Both the position numbers and the translations under genes were made by a program. Shown here in pieces: positions 7,616-16,187 of a DNA stretch of 64,000 nt. Numbering within the stretch: the stretch's first letter is position 1; the number at the start of each line of letters is the position of its first letter. Under the pieces are notes generated by a model. The model saw nothing but the letters and a program-made list of their open reading frames with translations, was not told the origin of the DNA and did not search any database. Source of the DNA: Amycolatopsis saalfeldensis (GTDB lineage: Bacteria > Actinomycetota > Actinomycetes > Mycobacteriales > Pseudonocardiaceae); NCBI RefSeq assembly GCF_900110575.1, contig NZ_FOEF01000005.1, positions 372,001-436,000 of the forward strand, written 5' to 3'.

Positions 7616-8716
7616 TCAGAGCGGCTGCCCGTAGACGAAGCTCGACAGCCGTCCCGTCGTGTCGGGCCCGAACGCTTCGAACAGCTTCTCCTGCCCGGAG
7701 GTGTCGGCGGGGTCGGACAGGGCGCGGACCGCGTACCGGGAGTTCGGGGCCAGGTGGCGGCCCGGGGCGTAGGCGCCGCCGAGGAGGTCCAGGATCTGCA
7801 CGACCGGGGCGTCCGTGGTGGTGAGGATGGCGTCCACGGATTCCTCGGACAGGGTGGACAGCGTCCGGTTGTCGCCGACGTAGGCATGCGGGTTCGGCGG
7901 CTCGGCGGCGATCGTGCCGGACTTCGTGAACGGCAGCGTCGTGAGGGTGTCCATGACCGGGCCGAGCGCGCGCAGCGGGGCGACCAGGCGTTCGCCCTCC
8001 TCCGGCGAACCGAGGTAGGCCACGCGGATCTGTGCGATGTGCTTGCCGCGCAAGGGTTTTGGGATCATCGGGAGGTCCGGGTACGGGACCAGGGCCAGTG
8101 ACGTCGTCAGCGCGTCCGGCAGGTCCGCGGTCCAGTCTCGCCAAGCGCGGAGCGCGGTTTCCTGCGTGGTGAAGGAAAGCGCGCCGCCGTAGAGCGTGGT
8201 GACGGGGAACAGGCCGAACTCCAGCGACGTCACCACGCCGTCGAGCCCGGTGCCGAGAGTGCCGTCCGGGGCGACGGACTCGGCGGCGGCCACGTGGTCC
8301 GCGGCGAGGCCGTGCCGGCGGCCCATCAGGCTGAACCCGCCGCCGAGCGTGTAGCCGACCACGCCGACGCCGGGTGCCGAACCGCTCAGCGGAGCCAAAC
8401 CGTGCCCGGCCGCGGCCTCGATCACCGCGCCCCAGGTCGCGCCGGCCTCGACCCGGGCGACCGCGCGCGCCGGGTCGATCGAGACGCCCGTCATGCGGCG
8501 CGTCGAGATCAGCACGCCGGTGGCCGGTTCACGCAGGCCGTGGCCGGTCGCTTGCACCGACACCGGCAGGCCGTGCTCCGCGGCGTACCGGACGCCCTCC
8601 GCGACGTCGCCGGTGTTCGTCGCGCCGACGACCAGCCGCGGCCTCGACGGCACACCGGTCTGGAAGCCGGCGATCTCGGTCTCGTACCCGTCCTGACCAG
8701 GGGTGAAAGTGAGCAT
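7616..8716 (-). CDS. FAD-binding oxidoreductase (VAO/BBE-like), shortened
   Basis: 366 residues. The N-terminal PP-loop FAD domain is clear (RPRLVVGATNTGDVAEGVRYA near residue 25, GLPVSVQATGHG, VGYTLGGGFSLMGRRHGLAADHV). These enzymes carry bicovalent or monocovalent FAD and oxidise alcohols or sugars. Two things are odd. The usual stretch with DLFWALRGGGGNFG before VVTSLEF is missing: the protein runs straight from APDGTLGTGLDG into VVTSLEFGLFPV. The C-terminal BBE segment (RLRxVKxxYDP) is also absent, giving about 90 residues less than common members. It may be inactive or altered. It is divergent from a LysR gene that probably controls it. Confidence 0.75.
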   Translation of the reverse strand: MLTFTPGQDGYETEIAGFQTGVPSRPRLVVGATNTGDVAEGVRYAAEHGLPVSVQATGHGLREPATGVLISTRRMTGVSIDPARAVARVEAGATWGAVIEAAAGHGLAPLSGSAPGVGVVGYTLGGGFSLMGRRHGLAADHVAAAESVAPDGTLGTGLDGVVTSLEFGLFPVTTLYGGALSFTTQETALRAWRDWTADLPDALTTSLALVPYPDLPMIPKPLRGKHIAQIRVAYLGSPEEGERLVAPLRALGPVMDTLTTLPFTKSGTIAAEPPNPHAYVGDNRTLSTLSEESVDAILTTTDAPVVQILDLLGGAYAPGRHLAPNSRYAVRALSDPADTSGQEKLFEAFGPDTTGRLSSFVYGQPL

Positions 8717-8786
8717 GTCCCCAGCCTGACGCGGGATCTGGAAGAAGTCCAAGAGATGTTGCTTCCCCTGTCTAGAATCAATGCTT

Positions 8787-9680
8787 ATGGAACTGCACCA
8801 GCTCGAGTACTTCGTCGCCGTCGCGGAGGAAGCCGGTTTCACACGGGCCGCGGCGCGGTTGCACGTCGCGCAGCCCGGCGTCAGCGCGCAGGTCCGGCGG
8901 CTCGAACGCGAGCTGGGGCAACCGTTGTTCGACCGGTCGGGCCGCGCGGTGCGGCTCACCGACGTCGGCGCCGCCGTGTTGCCGCACGCGCGCGCCGCGC
9001 TCGCTTCGGTGAACGCCGTGCGCGAGACGGTCGCGGAGTTCGAGGGGCTGGTCCGCGGCCAGGTTGCGATCGGCATCGTCACCTCGGCCGGCCCGGTCGC
9101 GTTGCCGGAGTTCCTGGCGGGCTTCGCGGAGCGTTACCCCGGCGTCGAAATCACCCTGGCCGAGGCGAACTCCGACGTGATGGTGGAAAAGCTGCGTGAC
9201 GGGCGGCTGGACCTCGCGGTGATCGGCCTCGCGGACGGCGAGCCGGCCGGGCTGGCCACCCAGACCGTGCTGGACGAGGCGCTGGTCGCGGTCACCGGGC
9301 CGCAGGACGCGCTGGCCGGCCGTCGCGAGGTGACGTTCGCCGAACTGGCCGAGCGGTCCCTGATCTGCCTGCCCAAGGGCACCGGCCTGCGCGGGGTGCT
9401 CGACCGCGGGTTCGCCGCGGCCGGCCTGCGGGCACGGGTGACGATCGAGGCCAGCGACCCGGATGTGCTGGCACAGCTGGCAATCCGGGGCCTCGGCGTG
9501 GCGCTGGTGCCGGAGTCGCTCGCGCGGTATTACGCGGCCGAGCTACACACGCTGCAGCTGCGACCCCGGCTGCGCGGCAAACTCGCGCTCGCCTGGCGCG
9601 ACGGCGGACCGGCCGGGCCCGCCGCCCGCGCACTGATCGACTTCGCCAGGACGACCGTGCGTGAACCCGACGCTGGGTGA
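8787..9680 (+). CDS. LysR family transcriptional regulator
   Basis: 297 residues. The N-terminal helix-turn-helix (LEYFVAVAEEAGFTRAAARLHVAQPGVSAQVRRLE) and the substrate-binding domain from about residue 90 are standard for LysR. ATG 8787 is preferred over ATG 8781 because TAGAAT (8773-8778) ends 8 nt before it, the leaderless spacing seen elsewhere in this window. It is divergent from the FAD oxidoreductase gene, the usual target arrangement. The effector is unknown. Confidence 0.9.
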   Translation: MELHQLEYFVAVAEEAGFTRAAARLHVAQPGVSAQVRRLERELGQPLFDRSGRAVRLTDVGAAVLPHARAALASVNAVRETVAEFEGLVRGQVAIGIVTSAGPVALPEFLAGFAERYPGVEITLAEANSDVMVEKLRDGRLDLAVIGLADGEPAGLATQTVLDEALVAVTGPQDALAGRREVTFAELAERSLICLPKGTGLRGVLDRGFAAAGLRARVTIEASDPDVLAQLAIRGLGVALVPESLARYYAAELHTLQLRPRLRGKLALAWRDGGPAGPAARALIDFARTTVREPDAG

Positions 9681-9751
9681 ATCCGACGAAAGTAGGATGA
9701 TCCCTCGCTAATGTCGGAGTGGTCCCGGCTTTTCCGGCAGAAGGGTCCCGC

Positions 9752-11227
9752 GTGCGGAAACTGCTCACCGTCGTTTTCGCGGCCACGGTCGCGCTTGTCG
9801 TCCCCGCACTCCCGGCTTCAGCCGCCGGAATCGACTGGAGCCCCTGCTCGGACGGGCAGAACGTCGAGTGCGCCACGGTCGGGCTGCCGGTCGACTGGAA
9901 CCAGCCCGACGGCGCGAAGGTCGGCATCGCGATCAACCGGCTGAAGGCGGCGAAACCCGCGCAGCGCAAGGGAGCCCTGCTGGTCAACCCCGGCGGCCCG
10001 GGTGGCTCGGGCCTCAGCTTCGTCTACTCGGCCTCGGCCGGGAACTACTTCTCCCAGTCCATCCTGGACTCGTTCGACCTGATCGGCTTCGACCCGCGCG
10101 GGATCGGGCAGAGCAGCGAGATCCAGTGCGACAAGGCAGTGCTGTCGCAGCCGGTCGAGCTGATCCCGACGACGAAGCAGCAGTACTCGGACCTGCTGGC
10201 GCACAACGGCGCGGTCGCCCAGGACTGCGCCAAGCACAACGCCGGGCTGGATTCCCATGTGGACACCGAGAGCGTCGTGCGCGACATGGACGGCATCCGC
10301 GCCGCGCTCGGGGAAGAGCAGATCAGCTTCTACGGCGTCTCGTACGGCACGCAGATCGGCCAGCAGTACGCGGAGCTGTTCGGCTCGCGGCTGCGCGCGC
10401 TGGTGCTGGACTCCAATATGGACCACAGCGTCCAGTCGGACGGCTACCTGACCGCCGCGAACAAGGCGTTCGAGAACTCGTTCACCGACTTCGCCGCGTG
10501 GTGCGACCGGACGACGTCGTGCGCGCTGCACGGCCAGGACGTGCTGGCACTGTGGGACAAGCTGTACGCCCAGGCGTCGGCGGGCAAGCTGATCGACCCG
10601 GGCACCGGTCAGGTGCTGCCGGTGGAAGCCTTGCGGGACAACGCGTTCGGCGCCATGTATCACCCAGACGGGCAATGGAGCGGGCTGGCGGGCCGCCTCG
10701 CGACGCTGGCCGGGACGGGCGCGCCGGCGGCCTCGGCCCAGGCGGAGCTGATCGGCAACAGCTACCAGGCCATCTGGTGCTCGGACTGGACCTGGCCCGA
10801 GGTGGGCGACTTCGCGAGCCTGAGCAAGCTGCGGGAGAACGTCGAAGCCCTCGCGCCGCACACGCATTTCAGCGGCTTCTTCTCCGACATCACCAACTGC
10901 CTCGGCTGGACCGGCCCGGTGCGGAACCCGCAGCACCGGCTGCACGTCACGCAGGCCCCGCCGATCCTGATGACCAACGGCGTCCACGACGTCGCCACCC
11001 CGTACGAATGGGCCACGAACGTCGCGAAGCAGCTGCCGGACACGGTGCTGCTCACCTACGACGGCACCGGCCACGGCGACTACGGCAACAGCACCTGCGC
11101 CCGCGACGCGATCGACACCTACCTGCTGACGCTCGCGCGCCCGGCCCCGGGCACCCACTGCGCCGCCGAATGGCCCACCGGCGCCGCGCCGCGGACCGCG
11201 CCCCATCCGGTGACCCGCGTCTACTGA
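9752..11227 (+). CDS. Secreted alpha/beta hydrolase, S33 tripeptidyl aminopeptidase family
   Basis: 491 residues. A Sec signal peptide ends near ALPASAA at residue 27. GALLVNPGGPGGSG is the oxyanion loop, GVSYGT holds the nucleophile Ser197, and a TAP-like C-terminal domain carries the Asp (NGVHDVATP) and His (GTGHGDYG) of the triad. Relatives in Streptomyces (Tap, SlpD/SlpE) remove tripeptides from secreted proteins. The GTG start is supported by AGAAGGG 6 nt upstream. Possible -10 TAGGAT lies at 9693-9698. Confidence 0.88.
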   Translation: MRKLLTVVFAATVALVVPALPASAAGIDWSPCSDGQNVECATVGLPVDWNQPDGAKVGIAINRLKAAKPAQRKGALLVNPGGPGGSGLSFVYSASAGNYFSQSILDSFDLIGFDPRGIGQSSEIQCDKAVLSQPVELIPTTKQQYSDLLAHNGAVAQDCAKHNAGLDSHVDTESVVRDMDGIRAALGEEQISFYGVSYGTQIGQQYAELFGSRLRALVLDSNMDHSVQSDGYLTAANKAFENSFTDFAAWCDRTTSCALHGQDVLALWDKLYAQASAGKLIDPGTGQVLPVEALRDNAFGAMYHPDGQWSGLAGRLATLAGTGAPAASAQAELIGNSYQAIWCSDWTWPEVGDFASLSKLRENVEALAPHTHFSGFFSDITNCLGWTGPVRNPQHRLHVTQAPPILMTNGVHDVATPYEWATNVAKQLPDTVLLTYDGTGHGDYGNSTCARDAIDTYLLTLARPAPGTHCAAEWPTGAAPRTAPHPVTRVY

Positions 11228-11240
11228 GCAGACTCACGAG

Positions 11241-11690
11241 CTAGGAAAGGCTGCGGTGGAACACGATCCGGTCCACCCCGGGCCCGTCGTAACCGGCGAC
11301 CGGGCCGGTGACGCTGAAGCCCATCGCCCCGTGGAAGGCGATCGAGGTGGCGTTCTGCGGTGAGGTGACCGCCCGGACGTACGAGCGGCCGTCGGCCTCG
11401 GCGAGGGAGAAGAACCGGTTGTAGAGCTTCCTCGCCAGGCCCGCGCCGCGTAGTTCCGGTGCGACGCCGAGGAAGTGGATGTAGGCGGCTTCGGGGTCCG
11501 AGTCCGACAGCAGCCCGACGAGGAAGCCGGCCAGCGAGCCGGCTTCCTCGGCGATGAGGCTGGTGCGGAAGAAGTGGTCGAGGAAGAGCCGGGGCAGGAT
11601 CGCGCTGACCGGGCGCCCCCACCACTCGTCGGCAACGGTGATGATCCGGTCGTAGTCGGCGGGCTCGGCTTGTCGCAGCTGCACGTCCAT
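11241..11690 (-). CDS. GNAT family N-acetyltransferase
   Basis: 149 residues, a single GNAT domain. LGVAPELRGAGLARKLYNRFF is motif A with the acetyl-CoA loop near residue 75, followed by VRAVTSPQNATSIAFHGAMGFSV, the N-x2-S-x3-F-x2-x-x-G-F pattern of motif B. The substrate is unknown. Its end lies 13 bp from the convergent S33 peptidase gene. Confidence 0.85.
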   Translation of the reverse strand: MDVQLRQAEPADYDRIITVADEWWGRPVSAILPRLFLDHFFRTSLIAEEAGSLAGFLVGLLSDSDPEAAYIHFLGVAPELRGAGLARKLYNRFFSLAEADGRSYVRAVTSPQNATSIAFHGAMGFSVTGPVAGYDGPGVDRIVFHRSLS

Positions 11691-11733
11691 GCCCGGTATT
11701 CGACCAGACCGGCCGGTCGGCCCCGGCCCGCGG

Positions 11734-12558
11734 TCAGCGGAAGTCCGCCACGTGGTCGGCGGCCCACCGCGCGAACGTCCGGCCCGGCCGGCCGGTGACC
11801 GCCTCGACCACCCCGGTCGCGGGCGCGGAGGTCGCCAGCCCACCGAGGTAGACGTCGGCGATTCCGGGCGGCATCACCGGCTCGATCCGGCGGCGCAGCT
11901 CGTCCGGGCCGATGTCCACCCAGCGCAACGGCCGGCCGAGTGCGGCGCCGATGGCCGCGACCTGGTCGATCTGGCTGATCGGCGCCGGCCCGCTGAGCAG
12001 GTGGCAGGCGCCGTCGTGGCCGTCTTCGGTGAGCGCGCGGACGGCCACCGCCGCGATGTCGCCCTCGTGGATCAGCGGCTGGGCCTGATCGCCGTGCGCG
12101 CCCTCCACGACGTCACCCGCGCGGATCTGTTCGGCCCAGCTGAGGGTGTTGGTCGCGAAACCGCCGGGGCGCAGGAAAGTCCAGCTCGTGCCGGACGCGC
12201 GGATCGCGTCCTCGACCACGGCGTGGGCCCGGCCGATGACGTTGGGCTGCTCGGCCACGTCGTCGACCACGGCGGCCGAAGACAGGAAAACCAGCCGCCC
12301 GGCGTCGGCCAGCACCTCGACCGCCTCGCCGACCTCACCCATGCGGTTCATCAGGAAAACACCGGTGACGTCGGCCATCGCGGCCTTGAGCGTGTCCGGC
12401 CGCTCCAGATCGCCCTGGACGATGTCGACGCCGTCCGGCAGCTTCGCCTTCGCCTTGGCCGGATCGCGAACGAGCGCGCGCACGGCCTCGCCGCGTTGGT
12501 GCAGCTGCCGCGTGACCTCGCCGCCGACGTGACCGGTGGCACCCAGTACCAGGAACAT
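11734..12558 (-). CDS. NmrA-like NAD(P)-binding reductase (atypical SDR)
   Basis: 274 residues. FLVLGATGHVGGEVTRQL is the NAD(P) loop; the protein has no YxxxK catalytic pair but has the FLRPGGFATN motif of the NmrA/HSCARG/TMR-type atypical SDRs. Such proteins act as NAD(P)H quinone reductases or redox sensors. The start directly abuts the stop of the upstream gene (TGAATG) and has AAGGAG as ribosome site, so the pair is co-translated. Confidence 0.85.
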   Translation of the reverse strand: MFLVLGATGHVGGEVTRQLHQRGEAVRALVRDPAKAKAKLPDGVDIVQGDLERPDTLKAAMADVTGVFLMNRMGEVGEAVEVLADAGRLVFLSSAAVVDDVAEQPNVIGRAHAVVEDAIRASGTSWTFLRPGGFATNTLSWAEQIRAGDVVEGAHGDQAQPLIHEGDIAAVAVRALTEDGHDGACHLLSGPAPISQIDQVAAIGAALGRPLRWVDIGPDELRRRIEPVMPPGIADVYLGGLATSAPATGVVEAVTGRPGRTFARWAADHVADFR

Positions 12559-13155
12559 TCAGCTCTCCTTCGTGCGCTCGGCGGTGCGGTGGACAACGGG
12601 CCGGAACCGCTGGACGTCGCCGCCCACCACCCCCGGGAATGCCTTCACGTCCTCGAACTTGGGCGACTTCCCGACCGCGCCCTGCCCGGACGACTCGATC
12701 GCGTCGAGGTGGTCGGCCGCGCTCCGCCACTCGGCGTAGTTGGCGATGCGGGTGCCGTCGTCGCTGAGGTGGAAGTGGGCGGAGATCCCGCCGGGGTGCG
12801 GGGTTTCCTCGTCGCCGAGGGCCTCGAACACCAGGTCCACCCAGCGCTTCAGGCGGTCCTCGTCCGGGCCGTCGAACTCGACGGAGACGAGCACGATGCA
12901 GCCGGGCACCGGCGCGTCCGGCCGGGTGCCGCTGCGGTGGAGCCGGAACTCGCTGCCGTCCGGCTCGGGTTCCGTGGCCCACTGCTCGTAGCTGAACCAG
13001 CCGTTTTCGTTGGTGTAGCCGGTGAAGCTCAGCAGGCCCTCGGGCCACGGCGTTGGCTCGAAGTCCGGCTCGCCGTCGCCGCGGCGGATCCGGACGACGG
13101 CGACATCGGGACGGGTCGGATCGGGCAAGCCGGCGCGTTCGGTCTGGATGCTCAT
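12559..13155 (-). CDS. Putative antibiotic biosynthesis monooxygenase-like (ABM) protein
   Basis: 198 residues, first gene of a two-gene unit with the NmrA-like reductase. The second half (ISAHFHLSDDGTRIANYAEWRSAADHLDAI near residue 140) has the ABM pattern of dimeric alpha-beta barrels that oxidise or isomerise small aromatics without cofactor. PGCIVLVSVEFDGPDEDRLKRWVDLVFEAL fits a first half of the same fold, so it may be a tandem barrel. The match is by pattern only. A 20-bp palindrome covers its promoter. Confidence 0.6.
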   Translation of the reverse strand: MSIQTERAGLPDPTRPDVAVVRIRRGDGEPDFEPTPWPEGLLSFTGYTNENGWFSYEQWATEPEPDGSEFRLHRSGTRPDAPVPGCIVLVSVEFDGPDEDRLKRWVDLVFEALGDEETPHPGGISAHFHLSDDGTRIANYAEWRSAADHLDAIESSGQGAVGKSPKFEDVKAFPGVVGGDVQRFRPVVHRTAERTKES

Positions 13156-13164
13156 GGGGACAGC

Positions 13165-13192
13165 GTGATACTTCAAGTTCTGTTGAAGTCAA
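13165..13192 (-). promoter_or_regulatory. Promoter and palindromic operator of the ABM-NmrA unit
   Basis: On the minus strand TTGACT (13192-13187), 16 nt, then TATCAC (13170-13165) precede the ATG at 13155. The spacer is filled by the inverted repeat ACTTCAA (13170-13176), 6 nt, TTGAAGT (13183-13189), arms perfect over 7 bp. A dimeric regulator bound there would exclude RNA polymerase; no regulator gene is adjacent. Confidence 0.5.
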
Positions 13193-13249
13193 GCGCACTC
13201 TTGACATGTGGTAAACAGCCGCGTTCCCTGGAGCCCAGGAGGTGCCGGT

Positions 13250-14044
13250 GTGGGCGACGCGCTGAGGGAGTCCCTGCTCGGGGCCGGGCTGCTGGCCGGG
13301 AGCGCGAACGTGATCATGCAGCTGGGCCGCCCGCCCGTGGGCTACGGAGTGCTGGAGAGCCGGGTGGAGAGCGGCAGCCTGTTCCGGCATCCGCTGAAAC
13401 GCGCGCGCACCACCAACACCTACCTCGCCGTGGCCGTGTTCGGGACCGATGAAGAGCGCGCCGCGTACCGGCGGGCGGTGAACACCTCGCACGTCCGGGT
13501 GCGTTCGACGGACGAGAGTCCCGTTCGCTACAACGCCTTCGACACTGAGTTGCAGCTGTGGGTGGCCGCCTGCCTGTACCGGGGGATCGAAGACATCCTC
13601 GAGGCCATGGGCCGCCCGTCACCCGAAGGGCTCTACGAGCAGGCCGCGGTGCTGGGGACGACCTTGCAGGTGCGGCCGGAGATGTGGCCCGCCGACCGGG
13701 CGGCCTTCGCGGAGTACTGGGCCGCGGGACTCGAGCGGGTCGAGATCGACGACCGCACCCGCGCGTACCTCGTGGACATTGTGGACCTGCGCTTCCTGCC
13801 CCGCCCGTTCTCCGTCCTCTTCGGACGGTTTCACCGGTTCGTGACTACGGGGTTCCTGCCCGGCTGCTTCCGCGAGCAGATGCGGCTGCCGTGGTCGGCC
13901 GCCGACCAGCGGCGGTTCGAGCGGCTGATGCGCGGGATCGGCTTCGTGGTCGAACGGCTGCCGAGGGCGGCGCGGCGGTTCCCGTTCAACGTGTACCTGT
14001 GCGATCTCCGTCGGCGCCGGCGAGACGGCCGCCCGCTCGTGTGA
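13250..14044 (+). CDS. MpaB family oxygenase (DUF2236, latex-clearing-type heme fold)
   Basis: 264 residues. The N-terminal AGLLAGSANVIMQLGRPPVGYGVLE, the H-P-L-K-R-A-R-T segment with TYLAVAVFGTDEER, and NTSHVRVR are the pattern of MpaB/Lcp-type oxygenases, which bind a b-type heme through conserved His. Members cleave polyisoprenoid or mycophenolic acid side chains; here the substrate is unknown. GTG 13250 is chosen because AGGAGG (13237-13242) lies 7 nt before it; an in-frame GTG at 13208 has no such site. Confidence 0.75.
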   Translation: MGDALRESLLGAGLLAGSANVIMQLGRPPVGYGVLESRVESGSLFRHPLKRARTTNTYLAVAVFGTDEERAAYRRAVNTSHVRVRSTDESPVRYNAFDTELQLWVAACLYRGIEDILEAMGRPSPEGLYEQAAVLGTTLQVRPEMWPADRAAFAEYWAAGLERVEIDDRTRAYLVDIVDLRFLPRPFSVLFGRFHRFVTTGFLPGCFREQMRLPWSAADQRRFERLMRGIGFVVERLPRAARRFPFNVYLCDLRRRRRDGRPLV

Positions 14045-14083
14045 CCGGTTGACCGGGCGTCGGGAGTGGGCAATGGTGGGCCG

Positions 14084-15049
14084 ATGACCAGCCAGGATGT
14101 GCGTGAGGGTGTGCCGCTGACCAACCTCGACCAGCAGCTGTTCGCCGAGTCCGGCGCGACCAAGCGCGACCTGCTGGACTACCTCGACGCCGTGTCGGCG
14201 CGGCTGCTCCCGGTGCTGGCCGACCGGCCGCTGTCCGTGGTGCGGGTGCTGCGCGGGCAGGACGCGTTCATGCAGAAGAACCTGCCGAAGTACACCCCCG
14301 AGTGGGTGCCGCGGGTGAAGCTGTGGGCGGAGACTTCGAAGCGGAACGTGTCGTACGCGCTGTGCAACGACCGTCGCACGCTGCTGTGGTTCGGGAACCA
14401 GCGCGCGATCGAGTACCACCCGACGCTCACCCGGATCGACCACGAAGCCGGGCCCACGCACCTCATCATGGACCTCGACCCGCCGGAGGGCGCCGCGTTC
14501 GGCGTCGCCGTCGCGGGTGCGCAGCTCGTGCGCCGGGCGCTGGCCGACGCCGGGCTCGCGGGCGCGCTGAAGACGAGCGGTTCCAAGGGGGTGCACGTTT
14601 TCGTGCCGCTCGCCCCGGGGCAGGCGATGGACGACGTGGCCGCGGCCACCCGCGCCGTCGCGGCCCGGGCCGAGCGGCTCGACCCGGACCTGGCGACCAC
14701 GGCGTTCATCCGCGAGGACCGCCACGGCAAGGTTTTCCTCGACTCCACCCGGGCCGGCGGCGCGACGGTGGTGGCCGCCTACAGCCCGCGGGTACGGCCG
14801 GGCGTGCGCGTCTCGTTCCCGGTGCCGTGGTCCGACGCGGAGAACGTGACGCCGGACGACTTCACCGTCCACAGTGCAGTGAAACTGCTCGGCGGTGACG
14901 ATCCGTGGGTCGCGGAGATGCCCGCGCCGCAACAGCTTCCGGCCGATCTCGTCGAGGAGGGACACACCATCCCGATCGCCCGCGTGGCCGCGATGCACGA
15001 GGGCAAGCGGCGCGCCCGCGCCCGGCGCGAGTCAGGGGAGAGCGAGTAG
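14084..15049 (+). CDS. Stand-alone LigD-type polymerase (archaeo-eukaryotic primase family, NHEJ)
   Basis: 321 residues containing only the PolDom of LigD. Visible motifs are DLDPP (metal-binding Asp130 and Asp132), SGSKGVHVFVPL (SxGxHxxxP) near residue 165, and FLDSTRAG with the third Asp near 230. LigD PolDom adds ribonucleotides and fills gaps at DNA breaks in non-homologous end joining; many actinomycetes also carry separate copies. No ku or ligase gene is in the window. Its last 18 bp overlap the tail of the convergent methyltransferase gene. Confidence 0.87.
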   Translation: MTSQDVREGVPLTNLDQQLFAESGATKRDLLDYLDAVSARLLPVLADRPLSVVRVLRGQDAFMQKNLPKYTPEWVPRVKLWAETSKRNVSYALCNDRRTLLWFGNQRAIEYHPTLTRIDHEAGPTHLIMDLDPPEGAAFGVAVAGAQLVRRALADAGLAGALKTSGSKGVHVFVPLAPGQAMDDVAAATRAVAARAERLDPDLATTAFIREDRHGKVFLDSTRAGGATVVAAYSPRVRPGVRVSFPVPWSDAENVTPDDFTVHSAVKLLGGDDPWVAEMPAPQQLPADLVEEGHTIPIARVAAMHEGKRRARARRESGESE

Positions 15050-15781
15050 GTCCTCGTGGTGCACGGTGACGGCGGCGGGCGGCTGGTCCCGGTAGTGCGC
15101 CAGGCTCGGGTCCTCCTCGGCCGCCGCCGCGACCCAGCCGTGGAACCAGGCCGTGATCAACGCGGAGTCCGCCGGGCCGAGCCGCCAGACGCTCGGCGCG
15201 CGGCGGACCGTGTAACCGCGGGCGGCGAACTCTTCCGCGGCAACGGAAACCGCTTCCGGACCGAGTCGCCCGTCGCGGCGTTGGTGAGTGTTGAACGCGG
15301 CCGTGACGGTTTCGTCCAGCGGGTCCGTGGGTGACAGCTCCACCCGGCCGACCACGGAAAGCGTCAGCAGCGCCGGGCAACGCGCGCCCGCGCAGGCGTC
15401 GACCAGACGGTTGATTTCCGCGTGGGTGAACAGGTCCAGCAACGCCGAAGCCGTGACCAGCGACGTTTCCGCGAGGTCCGCGGCGGTCAGCCGGGTGACG
15501 TCGAGCTGCTCGGTCTCGGTGGTGACGCCGTCCGGGAGGCTGCGCGCGGCCAGCGTGAGCAGCCGCGGGTCCTGGTCGTGCAGGATCCAGTGCTGCGGCC
15601 CGGGCAGCCGTCCGGCCAGCCAGCGGCCCATCGAGCCCGTGCCGCAGCCGAGATCGCGGATCGTCGACGGCGGTCGCAGCGCGAGCTTGTCCACAAGGGA
15701 CGCCGAGCGGGCCGCCGCGTCCGCGCCCTCGCGCAGGCGAAGCCACTCCGGCGCGTAACCGGAAGCGTCCACTGTGGTCAC
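15032..15781 (-). CDS. Class I SAM-dependent methyltransferase
   Basis: 249 residues. Motif I is [17 protein letters not shown] near residue 42, motif II is [10 protein letters not shown], and [10 protein letters not shown] with [11 protein letters not shown] completes the Rossmann methyltransferase core. The GTG start overlaps the stop of the PTPS-like gene by GTGA, so it is the last gene of a three-gene unit (dehydrogenase, PTPS-like, methyltransferase). The acceptor is unknown. The protein contains a perfect DnaA-box-like 9-mer in its DNA near 15688, presumably by chance. Confidence 0.82.
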   Translation of the reverse strand: MTTVDASGYAPEWLRLREGADAAARSASLVDKLALRPPSTIRDLGCGTGSMGRWLAGRLPGPQHWILHDQDPRLLTLAARSLPDGVTTETEQLDVTRLTAADLAETSLVTASALLDLFTHAEINRLVDACAGARCPALLTLSVVGRVELSPTDPLDETVTAAFNTHQRRDGRLGPEAVSVAAEEFAARGYTVRRAPSVWRLGPADSALITAWFHGWVAAAAEEDPSLAHYRDQPPAAVTVHHEDLLALP

Positions 15782-16176
15782 AGGTCGCGCTCGTAACCGG
15801 CCGAAGCGACGTGTGATTCGTGCAGCGTCACCGAAATCGAGGCCAGGCCGTGCGCGCCCTCGCCGAGGTCGCCGGCGTGCACTTGGCCCGCCAGCCGGTC
15901 CGCGATCACCTTGGCCAGGAACTCCGTGGACGTGTTGACGCCCTTGAACTCCGGCACCTCGTCGAGGTTGCGGTAGTTGAGGTCGGCCAGCACCGCGCCG
16001 AGCCGCTCGGTGGCGAGGCCGATGTCGACCACGATGTTGTCCGCGTCCAGCTCGGCGCGGCGGAACGTGGCGTCGACGACAAAGGTGGCGCCGTGCAGGC
16101 GTTGCGCGGGCCCGAAGACCTCGCCGCGGAAGCTGTGGGCGACCATGATGTGGTCTCGCACGGTGACGCTGAACAA
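15778..16176 (-). CDS. 6-pyruvoyltetrahydropterin synthase/QueD-like protein with degenerate active site
   Basis: 132 residues with the T-fold of PTPS/QueD. Compared with the family, the zinc motif HGH reads HGA (RLHGATFVV), the nucleophilic Cys before it reads Gln (GPAQRLHG), and the LDH catalytic element reads LNY. The first zinc His (MVAHSF) and the pterin-anchoring Glu (NTSTEFLA) remain. It may bind a pterin or other purine-like ligand without the usual lyase chemistry. The start is TTG with AAGGAG 7 nt upstream. It sits 11 bp after the dehydrogenase gene and overlaps the methyltransferase start. Confidence 0.78.
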   Translation of the reverse strand: MFSVTVRDHIMVAHSFRGEVFGPAQRLHGATFVVDATFRRAELDADNIVVDIGLATERLGAVLADLNYRNLDEVPEFKGVNTSTEFLAKVIADRLAGQVHAGDLGEGAHGLASISVTLHESHVASAGYERDL

Positions 16177-16187
16177 GGTTTTCTCCT

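Noticed and set aside
7561..7618. Plus-strand stretch reading QCDLAASLNVPMSKLIAFGQSGCP before a stop
   Set aside because: It looks protein-like but is short, without a start or family, and overlaps the end of the minus-strand gene.
15685..15697. Single DnaA-box-like 9-mer
   Set aside because: It lies alone within the methyltransferase coding sequence and is best explained by chance.
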